Assembly: GCA_021199975.1 (NCBI GenBank)
Contig: JAJQHF010000014.1
Location: 1 to 7,035 of the forward strand
Reading direction: 5' to 3'
Length of the DNA: 7,035 nt
Source: Candidatus Gastranaerophilales bacterium
GTDB lineage: Bacteria; Cyanobacteriota; Vampirovibrionia; Gastranaerophilales; Gastranaerophilaceae
In this document: positions 1 to 6,933 of the stretch, piece after piece
How positions within the stretch are numbered: position 1 is the first letter of the stretch
Layout of the letters: every line of letters begins with the position of its first letter
The notes under the pieces: model-generated
The model's database searches: none
What the model was told of the DNA's origin: nothing
What the model saw: the letters and a program-made list of their open reading frames with translations, nothing else
Program-made: the position numbers and the translations under genes

Positions 1-264
1 GTCATATAATTTGCCGGCATTCAAAAATGCAAAATTATCATGATTAAATCATAATACAATTAACTGTTAATAAAGAATTTCAGAGAAAAAATAAATAAGA
101 CAAAAAAACAGAGGTTAAAAAAGAAATACATACTTTTATAATAAATTAATTTTATCTTTGCTATTATATTAAATATGTCAAATTTTTATTTCAGGTGTTT
201 TATATAAATGTTTATAATAAAATATAAATGTAATATACACTTAAAAGATTAGGAAACATTAATA
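1..264 (+). promoter_or_regulatory. AT-rich leader of typA with promoter-like sequences
   Basis: No complete gene lies here. The first 43 bases are open in frame 2 and would encode a tail reading SYNLPAFKNAKLS before a TGA at 41-43. This could be the end of an upstream plus-strand gene, but it is too short to decide. Candidate sigma-70 elements are TTAAAA (115-120) with a 16-bp spacer to TATAAT (137-142), and a second TATAAT at 213-218 without a good -35. Such hexamers are common by chance in DNA this AT-rich. A 10-bp direct repeat (ATATAAATGT) occurs at 202-211 and 222-231, and a 13-bp palindrome (ATTAAC-T-GTTAAT) at 59-71. The actual transcription start cannot be fixed from sequence. Confidence 0.35.
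251..254 (+). promoter_or_regulatory. Ribosome binding site of typA
   Basis: AGGA lies 10 bases before the ATG at 265 and is the only Shine-Dalgarno-like stretch nearby. It supports that ATG as the start. The encoded N-terminus (MDNTKIRNVAIIAHVDHGK) also begins where TypA/BipA proteins normally begin. Confidence 0.6.
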
Positions 265-2058
265 ATGGATAACACGAAAATAAGAAACGTGGCAATTATT
301 GCACACGTAGACCACGGTAAAACAACGCTTGTTGACAGTATATTAAAACAAACAGGCGTATTTAGAGATAATCAACAGGTACAAGAACGAGTATTAGACT
401 CAAATGATTTAGAGAGAGAAAGAGGAATTACTATTCTTTCAAAAAATGTATCAGTTAACTATAAAGGCTATAAAATAAATATCGTTGACACTCCGGGGCA
501 CGCTGATTTTGGCGGAGAGGTTGAACGTGTTTTAGGTATGGTTGACGGCGCACTTCTAATTGTTGATGCGGCTGAAGGTCCTATGCCGCAGACAAGGTTT
601 GTTCTTTCTAAGGCGCTTGAACTCGGTATAAAAATTATTGTTGTTATAAATAAAATCGATAAAACAGGTGCAGACCCCGACGGCGCTGTGGATAAGGTTT
701 TTGATTTGTTTACCGAATTAACCGACAATGAAGAATTAATAGATTTCCCTTACGTCTATGCTAACGGACTTTTAGGTTTTGCAAAAAAGAATATCGAAGA
801 TGAATCAACTACATTAGAACCTCTTTTGGATTGTATTATAGAAAAAATAAAACATCCCTCGGGTGATAAAAATAAAACACTTCAATTTCAGGCAACAACG
901 CTTGATTATAACGACTATGTCGGCAGAATTGCAATCGGACGAATTTTAAACGGTACTATAAAATCACAACAACAAGTAAATTTAATTAAAGCTGACGGAA
1001 GTATTCAAAAAGGCAAAATTGTTAAATTATACGTTTTTGAAGACTTAGGAAGAGTTGAAACTCAAGAGGCTTTTGCAGGCGACATTGTTGCTATAACGGG
1101 ATTTGATGATATTCATATAGGTGAAACCATTACGGAAACAGATTGCAGTGAAGCACTTCCGTTAATAAAAGTGGATGAACCCACACTTCAAATGATTTTT
1201 TCCGTTAATGACAGCCCTTTTGCAGGTCAGGAAGGTAAATTTGTTACTTCAAGACAGGTTAGAAAAAGACTTTACGACGAACTCGAAAAAAATGTAAGTT
1301 TGCGTGTAGAAGATATGGATACTACGGAAAGTTTCAGAGTTTCAGGCAGAGGAGAACTGCATTTAAGTATCTTAATTGAAACTATGAGAAGAGAAGGCTA
1401 TGAATTTCAGGTATCAAAACCTGAGGTTATTACAAAAAAAGTAAACGGCGAATTAATGGAACCTTTTGAAAATTTAATTGTGGATGTACCTGAAAACTGT
1501 GCGGGTGCTTGCATTGAAAAGCTATCTAACCGTAAAGGAGAAATGGTTCACATGCAAAACGCTAAAGGCAGAACTCTATTAAATTTCATAATTCCCGCAA
1601 GAGGTCTTATTGGTTTCAGAGGTGAATTTATAAGAATGACTAGAGGTGAAGGTATTATGAACCATATTTTTGATTCTTATAAGCCTTATGCCGGTGATAT
1701 TTCAAAACAAAGAAACGGTTCTCTTGTTTCTCATGAACAGGGTGAAGCAATTCCTTATGCGTTAGCTCAATTTGAGGATAGGGGTGTCTTTTTCTTAACT
1801 CCTAAAACAAAAGTATATAGAGGCATGGTTGTCGGCGAACACAACAGACCTCAAGATATTGAAATTAATGTATGTAAAACCAAAAAACTTACAAATATGA
1901 GAAGTGCAACCGCTGATGTTATGGTTACACTTCAAGCGTCACGAAAAATGTCGCTCGAAGATTGTATGGAATATATCAGTGATGATGAGCTTTTGGAAAT
2001 AACTCCTCAAAATATCAGAATCCGTAAAGCTGATTTAACAAAAGTAAGATTTAATTAA
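265..2058 (+). CDS. typA: Translational GTPase TypA/BipA
   Basis: 597-residue ribosome-associated GTPase of the EF-G/LepA superfamily. In other bacteria the family binds 70S ribosomes and 50S precursors and supports growth in cold and other stress. All G motifs are visible: G1 AHVDHGKT (13-20), G2 threonine in RERGITI (T56), G3 DTPGH (75-79), G4 NKID (129-132). The G5 position reads ANG (166-168) in place of the usual SA. After the G domain (about 1-200) come a beta-barrel domain II (about 205-290), an EF-G III-like domain (about 300-380, with SGRGELHLSILIE), a domain V-like segment (about 385-480, with IPARGLIGFRGEF) and the BipA-specific C-terminal domain containing KKLTNMRS and the closing ITPQNIRIRK. 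Length is normal (E. coli about 607). It is convergent with alaS and stops with TAA. Sequence flavour is cyanobacterial from memory. Identity is secure; the physiological role in this organism is not shown. Confidence 0.98.
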   Translation: MDNTKIRNVAIIAHVDHGKTTLVDSILKQTGVFRDNQQVQERVLDSNDLERERGITILSKNVSVNYKGYKINIVDTPGHADFGGEVERVLGMVDGALLIVDAAEGPMPQTRFVLSKALELGIKIIVVINKIDKTGADPDGAVDKVFDLFTELTDNEELIDFPYVYANGLLGFAKKNIEDESTTLEPLLDCIIEKIKHPSGDKNKTLQFQATTLDYNDYVGRIAIGRILNGTIKSQQQVNLIKADGSIQKGKIVKLYVFEDLGRVETQEAFAGDIVAITGFDDIHIGETITETDCSEALPLIKVDEPTLQMIFSVNDSPFAGQEGKFVTSRQVRKRLYDELEKNVSLRVEDMDTTESFRVSGRGELHLSILIETMRREGYEFQVSKPEVITKKVNGELMEPFENLIVDVPENCAGACIEKLSNRKGEMVHMQNAKGRTLLNFIIPARGLIGFRGEFIRMTRGEGIMNHIFDSYKPYAGDISKQRNGSLVSHEQGEAIPYALAQFEDRGVFFLTPKTKVYRGMVVGEHNRPQDIEINVCKTKKLTNMRSATADVMVTLQASRKMSLEDCMEYISDDELLEITPQNIRIRKADLTKVRFN

Positions 2059-2071
2059 ATTTAAAAAACTT

Positions 2072-2159
2072 CAAAGAAACAATATATATGCTTTACTCCT
2101 CCTGTGTTTTTAGCTATGTAAAAACAATGGAGTCGTAAAGCATATATATTGCTTCTTTG
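2072..2159 (-). terminator. Very long hairpin between convergent typA and alaS, likely alaS terminator
   Basis: Two 25-base arms (2072-2096 and 2135-2159) are complementary at 24 positions. The exception, 2079 against 2152, is an A·C mismatch in plus-strand RNA but a G·U wobble in minus-strand RNA, so the stem is fully paired only in alaS transcripts. The stem continues inward with TCC/GGA (2097-2099 with 2129-2131, leaving a 3-base bulge at 2132-2134) and TGTTTTT/AAAAACA (2105-2111 with 2120-2126) around an 8-base loop. Read on the minus strand, the stem is followed within three bases by a run of six T (2063-2068), as in an intrinsic terminator. On the plus strand the following sequence is only loosely T-rich (a T5 run at 2173-2177, inside the alaS end), so termination of typA here is less certain. 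The arm ends 9 bases from the alaS stop codon. Confidence 0.8.
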
Positions 2160-2168
2160 TGTCAATCT

Positions 2169-4778
2169 TTAATTTTTAAGTTCTTTTTCTAAGTCTAAAA
2201 GTGCAGCAGAGAGTTTAGATTTATCTTTGCCCGCACCCTGTGCAAATTGAGGACGTCCGCCGCCTTTTCCTCCTGTTGCTGCTGCAAGTCTACCTACTAT
2301 AGCACCTGCATTAATTCCTTTCTTGACAAAAGAATCACTTACTTTTACAACATAAGTAATTTTATCTTCATCCACAGACGCAAGTACGACAATACTTTCA
2401 CCCAATTTAGAAGCAAGCATTTCACTTCCGAGCTTAATAAGATGTGCTGGAAATGCTTCCGTTTCGGAAATAAATAACTTTCCGCCTTCAATCTCCTGCG
2501 CTTTTGATATAAATGATTGAAATTTAGTTTTCGCCTGTTCCGCTTTTAAATTGTCAATTTCTATTTGAAGATTTTTATTATCAACCGCAAGCTTTAAAAT
2601 ACGCTCTCCGAGTTCATTTACAGGTGATTTAAAAGCATGAGCCATTTTATCAACTATTTCCGCTTTTTCGTTTAAGAATTTAAAAGCCGTATCGCCGCAA
2701 ACAGCTTCTATTCTTCTTATTCCTGCCGCAACTGCACTTTCTGATACAATCTTTGTTAAACGAATTTTACCCGTAGAACTGCAATGTGTTCCGCCGCACA
2801 ATTCTGCTGATACATTACCGAACTTTACAACTCTTACATCATCGTCGTATTTTTCGCCAAATAAAGCCATAGCGCCTGACTTTTTAGCCATTTCAATATT
2901 CATAATCTCGGTATTTTGTTGAATATCCTGCGAAATCCAGTTATTTATAATACTTTCAACTTCTTGAATTTCTTCTTTTGTCATTGCTCTTTGGAAAGTA
3001 AAGTCAAAACGTGTTCTGTTCTCTTCAACAAAAGAACCTGCCTGATGTACTTCTTCGCCTAACACCTTTCTTAATGCGGCTTGTATTAAATGCGCATTTG
3101 AATGATGGATTGCGGTGTTTTTTCTTTTGTCCTTGTCAATTTCAGCTTTTACGGTATCTCCTGTTTTGGCTTCGCCGTTAATTATCTGAACACGATGTAC
3201 AAAAAGCTTATTAACTTTAAATGTATTTAACACTTCAGCTTTAAAATCTTTGCCTTCAATTATACCCGTATCACCCACTTGTCCGCCTGATTCGGCATAA
3301 AAAGGAGTTTTATCAAGCATAATATCAACAAAATCACCGGCTTCAATTATGGCAATAATTTTTGCGTCCGCCTGTGTTTTTTCATATCCTAAAAATTCAG
3401 TAGAACCAAATTTATTTTCTACCTCAACATAAACCAAATCATCCGTTAAACTTATTTTATGTGCGGCTGCTTTTGCTTTTTCTTTTTGCTTTTTCATCTC
3501 TTCGTTAAAACCGTCAGTATCAACGCTTACACCTTTTTCAGCGGCAATTTCTATTGTAAGCTCCAACGGAAAACCAAAAGTATCATAAAGCTTAAATGCG
3601 TTTTCTCCGTCTATTTGTTTAGAATTTTGCATTAATTCTTCAAGAAGTTTATACCCTCTATCCAGTGTTATTTTAAATCTTTCTTCTTCCGTTTTTATTA
3701 TAGATTTGATTTTATCCGAATTTTTCAATAAATCAGGGTATGTTTCTTTATACTGATTTATGACGGTATCAACAATCTCGCTTAAAAACGGGAGTTCAAG
3801 TCCCAATAATTTGCCATGCCTTAAAGCACGTCTTAAAATCATTCTTAAAACATAGCTTCTACCTTCGTTACCCGGGGTAACTCCGTCATTAATCATAAAA
3901 GTAACGCATCTTGCATGGTCTGTTATAATTCGCAAAGAGATATCCGTTTTTTTGCTTTGTTTATAAGGAACCTTAGACATATCGGAAACTTTTTGAAGAA
4001 TAGGATATAATAAATCTGTTTCAAAAGTTGATTCTTTGCCTTGAACAACCATTGCAATACGTTCTAATCCCATGCCGGTATCAACATTTTTCTTTTCTAA
4101 AGGAGAAAAATTACCTTCTTCATCCTGAAATAATTCCGTAAAAACAAGGTTCCAAATTTCGACCCATCTGTCGCATTCACATGTTGCAATAGAACAATCA
4201 TCACTGCATTTTAGGTGTTCGCCCAAATCATAATGTATTTCACTGCAAGGACCGCATGAACCTGTTGCCCCCGGAGGTCCCCAGAAGTTATCTTTTTTAC
4301 CTTTTCTTATAACTCGTTCAGGTGCAATACCAACATCTTTAGTCCATATTTCAAAGGCTTCATCATCTTTTTCATAAATAGTTATCCAAAGTCTTTTAGG
4401 GTCGAGCTTTAAATAATTTGTAACAAAATCCCAGCTCCAGGGAATAACATCTTTTTTGTAGTAATCGCCGAAAGCAAAATTTCCGAGCATTTCAAAAAAC
4501 GTATGATGTCTTGGAGTTCTTCCCACATTTTCTATATCGGAATCTTTACCGCCCGCTCTTGCGCATTTTTGGCATGATACTGCTCTTGGCGGATTATAAG
4601 GCGGTTTCTCCAAACCTAAATAATAAGGAAGAAATTGCAGCATTCCCGCCGTTGTCAATAATACCGTAGGATTATCAGGCACTAAACTTGAACTCTCCAC
4701 CTCTGTTGACTGATGTTTATCTCTAAAAAACTCTATAAATGCTTTTCTTATTTCATTTCCTGTTAACGGTGCTGACAT
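2169..4778 (-). CDS. alaS: Alanyl-tRNA synthetase
   Basis: 869-residue class II synthetase that charges tRNA-Ala with alanine in the cytoplasm; length matches the bacterial family (about 875). The catalytic core begins LTGNEIRKAFIEFF and holds the motif 2 region GRTPRHHTFFEMLGNF (86-101) and motif 3 DTGMGLER (233-240). A four-cysteine insertion (C191, C195, C200, C202) follows GPCSEIHYD; similar Cys-rich inserts occur in many bacterial AlaRS. The editing domain has TPFYAESGGQVGDTG (491-505) and the zinc/editing ligands H559, H563, C661 and H665 (HSNAH and CGGTH), so mischarged Ser/Gly-tRNA clearance is expected. A coiled-coil-like stretch (about 720-780) leads to the C-Ala domain with GGKGGGRPQFAQGAG (836-850). 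The start is fixed by AAGGA 7 bases upstream. HSNAH departs from the common H-[ST]-A-T-H. Identity is secure. Confidence 0.99.
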   Translation of the reverse strand: MSAPLTGNEIRKAFIEFFRDKHQSTEVESSSLVPDNPTVLLTTAGMLQFLPYYLGLEKPPYNPPRAVSCQKCARAGGKDSDIENVGRTPRHHTFFEMLGNFAFGDYYKKDVIPWSWDFVTNYLKLDPKRLWITIYEKDDEAFEIWTKDVGIAPERVIRKGKKDNFWGPPGATGSCGPCSEIHYDLGEHLKCSDDCSIATCECDRWVEIWNLVFTELFQDEEGNFSPLEKKNVDTGMGLERIAMVVQGKESTFETDLLYPILQKVSDMSKVPYKQSKKTDISLRIITDHARCVTFMINDGVTPGNEGRSYVLRMILRRALRHGKLLGLELPFLSEIVDTVINQYKETYPDLLKNSDKIKSIIKTEEERFKITLDRGYKLLEELMQNSKQIDGENAFKLYDTFGFPLELTIEIAAEKGVSVDTDGFNEEMKKQKEKAKAAAHKISLTDDLVYVEVENKFGSTEFLGYEKTQADAKIIAIIEAGDFVDIMLDKTPFYAESGGQVGDTGIIEGKDFKAEVLNTFKVNKLFVHRVQIINGEAKTGDTVKAEIDKDKRKNTAIHHSNAHLIQAALRKVLGEEVHQAGSFVEENRTRFDFTFQRAMTKEEIQEVESIINNWISQDIQQNTEIMNIEMAKKSGAMALFGEKYDDDVRVVKFGNVSAELCGGTHCSSTGKIRLTKIVSESAVAAGIRRIEAVCGDTAFKFLNEKAEIVDKMAHAFKSPVNELGERILKLAVDNKNLQIEIDNLKAEQAKTKFQSFISKAQEIEGGKLFISETEAFPAHLIKLGSEMLASKLGESIVVLASVDEDKITYVVKVSDSFVKKGINAGAIVGRLAAATGGKGGGRPQFAQGAGKDKSKLSAALLDLEKELKN

Positions 4779-4783
4779 ATTAT

Positions 4784-4829
4784 ATTCCTTTTACTAACTC
4801 ATAGTTATAATTTTACAACAAAAAGGAAT
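4784..4829 (-). promoter_or_regulatory. Inverted repeat that can sequester the alaS ribosome binding site
   Basis: In minus-strand RNA, ATTCCTTTT (4829 down to 4821) is perfectly complementary over 9 bases to AAAAGGAAT (4792 down to 4784), and the second arm contains the whole Shine-Dalgarno of alaS. Between them sits a small hairpin, TAACT-ATG-AGTTA (4807 down to 4795), which would cap the structure and leave a one-sided 13-base internal loop against 2 bases. No T-run follows, so it does not look like a terminator. A translational on/off leader for alaS is the inference. The stem is mostly A-U, and a chance match in AT-rich DNA cannot be excluded. Confidence 0.4.
4786..4790 (-). promoter_or_regulatory. 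Ribosome binding site of alaS
   Basis: On the minus strand AAAAGGAA precedes the ATG, with the AAGGA core 7 bases upstream of position 4778. This is the clearest Shine-Dalgarno in the window and fixes the alaS start. It lies inside one arm of the inverted repeat at 4784-4829. Confidence 0.8.
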
Positions 4830-4833
4830 GAAT

Positions 4834-4863
4834 AAGAAAGCTTGTTTCTTTTTAAAAAGCAAC
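4834..4863 (-). repeat. Overlapping AT-rich inverted repeats between the repeat protein and alaS
   Basis: CTTTTTAAAAAG (4848-4859) is a perfect 12-bp palindrome, and AAGAAA/TTTCTT (4834-4839 with 4845-4850) is an overlapping 6-bp inverted repeat with a 5-base loop. They follow the stop codon of the upstream minus-strand gene by about 30 bases. They could form a weak terminator for it, but the stems are almost all A-T and no clean T-tract follows on the minus strand. I therefore see no convincing barrier to transcription running on into alaS. Confidence 0.25.
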
Positions 4864-4893
4864 TTTTCTCCGGATGATTAAATATTAGGAAAA

Positions 4894-6933
4894 TTATACT
4901 TCCTGCATATAAATGGTGTAAAGTTTATGCGTTTTTAAGTCTTGGGTTTCCTTATATAAAACCTTAAATTTCTGATCTGCTTTATATATTGCTTCATCAC
5001 AGCCGTATTTTCCTTCGCCGGTATCATAAGCCTGTGTCATTTCGGATTTTGGATAAACAATGAATTTTACATTTTTATCGGTGTTTGTGTCGCTGAAATT
5101 GTTGCCCCTATATTGTTCTGCTCCCATTTGAGTTTTTGCAAACGATTGAATTCTTGGAGTTTGATATATTTCACCTTCCTTTGGAAATTTACTGATAAAA
5201 TCATCTAAATCATTAATATACATCCATCTTGCAAGCGGTTTGCAATCGGAACTCTTATATTTAGAACAAGCATACGGCAATAACTTATTTACATATTTAT
5301 TAGGAAGAGCATTAACGCCTGTTATATATTTTCTTTTCCAATCATATGCAAGTTGTCCTGTAGACATATTATTATTAACATATACATCTTGCTGATTTAG
5401 TAATTTAACAATATCCGCTTTTTCTTCTTCCGATATCTGAGGTAATTCCTCCGTACTGTCATTTGATTTTTCAAAATTTAACTTAGAAGATAAAACTTTT
5501 AATTTTTCAATTTCATGTTTATAATCACTCAATTTGCAGCCTTGAACAACATTATAACCCGGAACATTATATGAAGCCATTTCCAATGCTCTTGAGAATG
5601 TTACATCATCTTCTTTAAGCAATGCTTCTGCCTCATAGAATTTTTTCACTCCGGCATCAACGGCTTTAGTGATTTTTTCATATTCTTCATCTGATAAATC
5701 TTCAATTCCCCAAGAAATTGAATTTGGATTAATCCCTTTATTTATTAGTTCTATAATTCTTGAATAAGTTTTTTCATCATATTGAGAAAACCGGCAGGCT
5801 TCATTTTCTTCAATATTTAATTTTCTTAATTCCACGGCACGTTGATACTCATCATCTTCAAGCTTTGCCATTCTGCATATAGTTGCCAATTCAGAAGCAA
5901 GTGATTTACTTGTTACCTCAACAGCTCGATTACGTTGAGTTTCAGTCATATTCTTAATTTCTTCCATGCTTCGGTCGAACAGATATTCGTCTTTTGTTAC
6001 TCTATATCCGTTTTTAATAAGCTCCATTAATGATTTTACTGATTGTTCATCTTGATTACATGTTTGAGAAATAAATTTGTATTTAGCCTGATAATTACCT
6101 AATTTCTCAAAAACCGGTGATTCAAGCATATTTTTTGTATTCTCATAATAATAATTATCATCACCTTTTACTATAGGTGTAATCCATTCATCTGAATATA
6201 AATATGGAACCAAAGTTAATGATTTTTCAAATTGGGCATCATTTAGACTATATAATTCTTGCGCATTATACCCGGTTATGCCTCCGCCTGAAGCTCTGAA
6301 TTTTAATAATTTTTCGTATTTATCTTCCTCTAATTGTGCAAAATCACAAGCATAAGGAATATTAAAAGAATTTTTTCCGGCTCCTAAAAATTTCTTTGCT
6401 TTTTCAAATTGTTCTTGATTTAAATCTTGAATTTTTGAATAATCTGAATGTCTGCTGCATTCACCATTATTTTTTATTAATTCAACAGTTCTTAGGAATG
6501 TATCATCGTCATATTTTTCAAGACTTTTTGCTATTGATTTATAATCATCTGTCAGATTTAATGATTTAAGAATTTCTAATCTTTCTTTTTCTGTTAGCGG
6601 TTCAACGGAGTTAACTTCTTCATCTTGTGTTTTTTCAATGCCGCTGTTTAATTCTGTATTTACACATCCTTCATTATCTTCTGAAACTGTCGAAGAACAT
6701 TCTTGCTGCGGCTTAGAAACGACAGCAGAATGACCATATAAATTAGATATAATAAAACTTGCCAGCCTGCCTCCAAACGACTTAGGCGTTTGATTTGATT
6801 TTTTATCTAAAATTACTTCATCACATATCGGTCTTCTCAAGTAATTATTTGAAGTTTTTGTTTCTTGTTTATTTGTCTGTATGCAGCCTGTAATATTACC
6901 TATATTAAAAATCTTATTCATTTTATTTGTCAT
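4894..6933 (-). CDS. Unrecognised 679-aa helical-repeat protein with ADP-ribosyltransferase-like C-terminus
   Basis: I do not recognise this family. Residues 1-75 are basic/polar with one weakly hydrophobic patch (FGGRLASFIISNLYG, 53-67). Residues 76-112 are an acidic, Ser/Glu-rich linker. Residues about 113-475 contain degenerate 28-30-residue units that start with a pattern like L-[ED]-[DE]-x-x-[YF]-x-[RK], clear at 141, 171, 201, 230, 329, 358, 385, 413 and 441 and weaker at 293. These should form a helical solenoid. A second linker (about 486-505) leads to residues 540-679, where R569 (LARWM), S597 (IQSFAKT) and E647 (CDEAIY, then KFKVLYKE) follow the R-S-E order of ADP-ribosyltransferases; the residue two before the Glu is Cys, not Glu/Gln. 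No clear signal peptide or membrane segment. Neither the first ATG nor the ATG at codon 5 has a Shine-Dalgarno, so the start is uncertain by four codons. The reading frame is intact, and I place the gene as real with high confidence, its function with low confidence. Confidence 0.85.
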   Translation of the reverse strand: MTNKMNKIFNIGNITGCIQTNKQETKTSNNYLRRPICDEVILDKKSNQTPKSFGGRLASFIISNLYGHSAVVSKPQQECSSTVSEDNEGCVNTELNSGIEKTQDEEVNSVEPLTEKERLEILKSLNLTDDYKSIAKSLEKYDDDTFLRTVELIKNNGECSRHSDYSKIQDLNQEQFEKAKKFLGAGKNSFNIPYACDFAQLEEDKYEKLLKFRASGGGITGYNAQELYSLNDAQFEKSLTLVPYLYSDEWITPIVKGDDNYYYENTKNMLESPVFEKLGNYQAKYKFISQTCNQDEQSVKSLMELIKNGYRVTKDEYLFDRSMEEIKNMTETQRNRAVEVTSKSLASELATICRMAKLEDDEYQRAVELRKLNIEENEACRFSQYDEKTYSRIIELINKGINPNSISWGIEDLSDEEYEKITKAVDAGVKKFYEAEALLKEDDVTFSRALEMASYNVPGYNVVQGCKLSDYKHEIEKLKVLSSKLNFEKSNDSTEELPQISEEEKADIVKLLNQQDVYVNNNMSTGQLAYDWKRKYITGVNALPNKYVNKLLPYACSKYKSSDCKPLARWMYINDLDDFISKFPKEGEIYQTPRIQSFAKTQMGAEQYRGNNFSDTNTDKNVKFIVYPKSEMTQAYDTGEGKYGCDEAIYKADQKFKVLYKETQDLKTHKLYTIYMQEV
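5533..6513 (-). repeat. Region coding tandem ~28-30-residue helical repeats
   Basis: Within the large minus-strand gene, codons 141-467 encode successive units. Examples of their starts are YDDDTFLRTVELI, LNQEQFEKAKKFL, LEEDKYEKLLKF, LNDAQFEKSLTLV, LEDDEYQRAVEL, YDEKTYSRIIELI, LSDEEYEKITKAV and EDDVTFSRALEMA. Several have a Gly about 9-10 residues after the aromatic. The stretch 258-328 carries only a weak unit (about 293-328). The repeats are diverged at protein level and I see no matching direct repeats in the DNA, which suggests an old duplication and not a recent expansion. Confidence 0.75.

Noticed and set aside
1..20. Minus-strand ATG at 20 that could start a gene leaving the window on the left (MPANYM).
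   Set aside because: Only six codons are visible and there is no Shine-Dalgarno; the plus-strand tail reading is equally possible, so neither is called.
468..728. An 86-codon minus-strand open frame inside typA.
   Set aside because: It is a shadow of the typA reading frame, with low-complexity Ser/Thr-rich content and no binding site; typA is certain here.
2247..2477. A 76-codon plus-strand open frame inside alaS.
   Set aside because: It lies opposite the conserved C-Ala coding region, is Cys/Ser-rich and has no features of a real protein.
4794..4802. A two-codon minus-strand mini-ORF (ATG AGT TAG) in the alaS leader.
   Set aside because: It has no binding site and sits in the loop of the leader hairpin; such short frames are expected by chance.
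6883..6933. Possible lipoprotein signal: ITGC at residues 14-17 matches a lipobox pattern after two lysines.
   Set aside because: The preceding segment (IFNIGN) is too short and polar to be a lipoprotein hydrophobic core, so the match is most likely chance.
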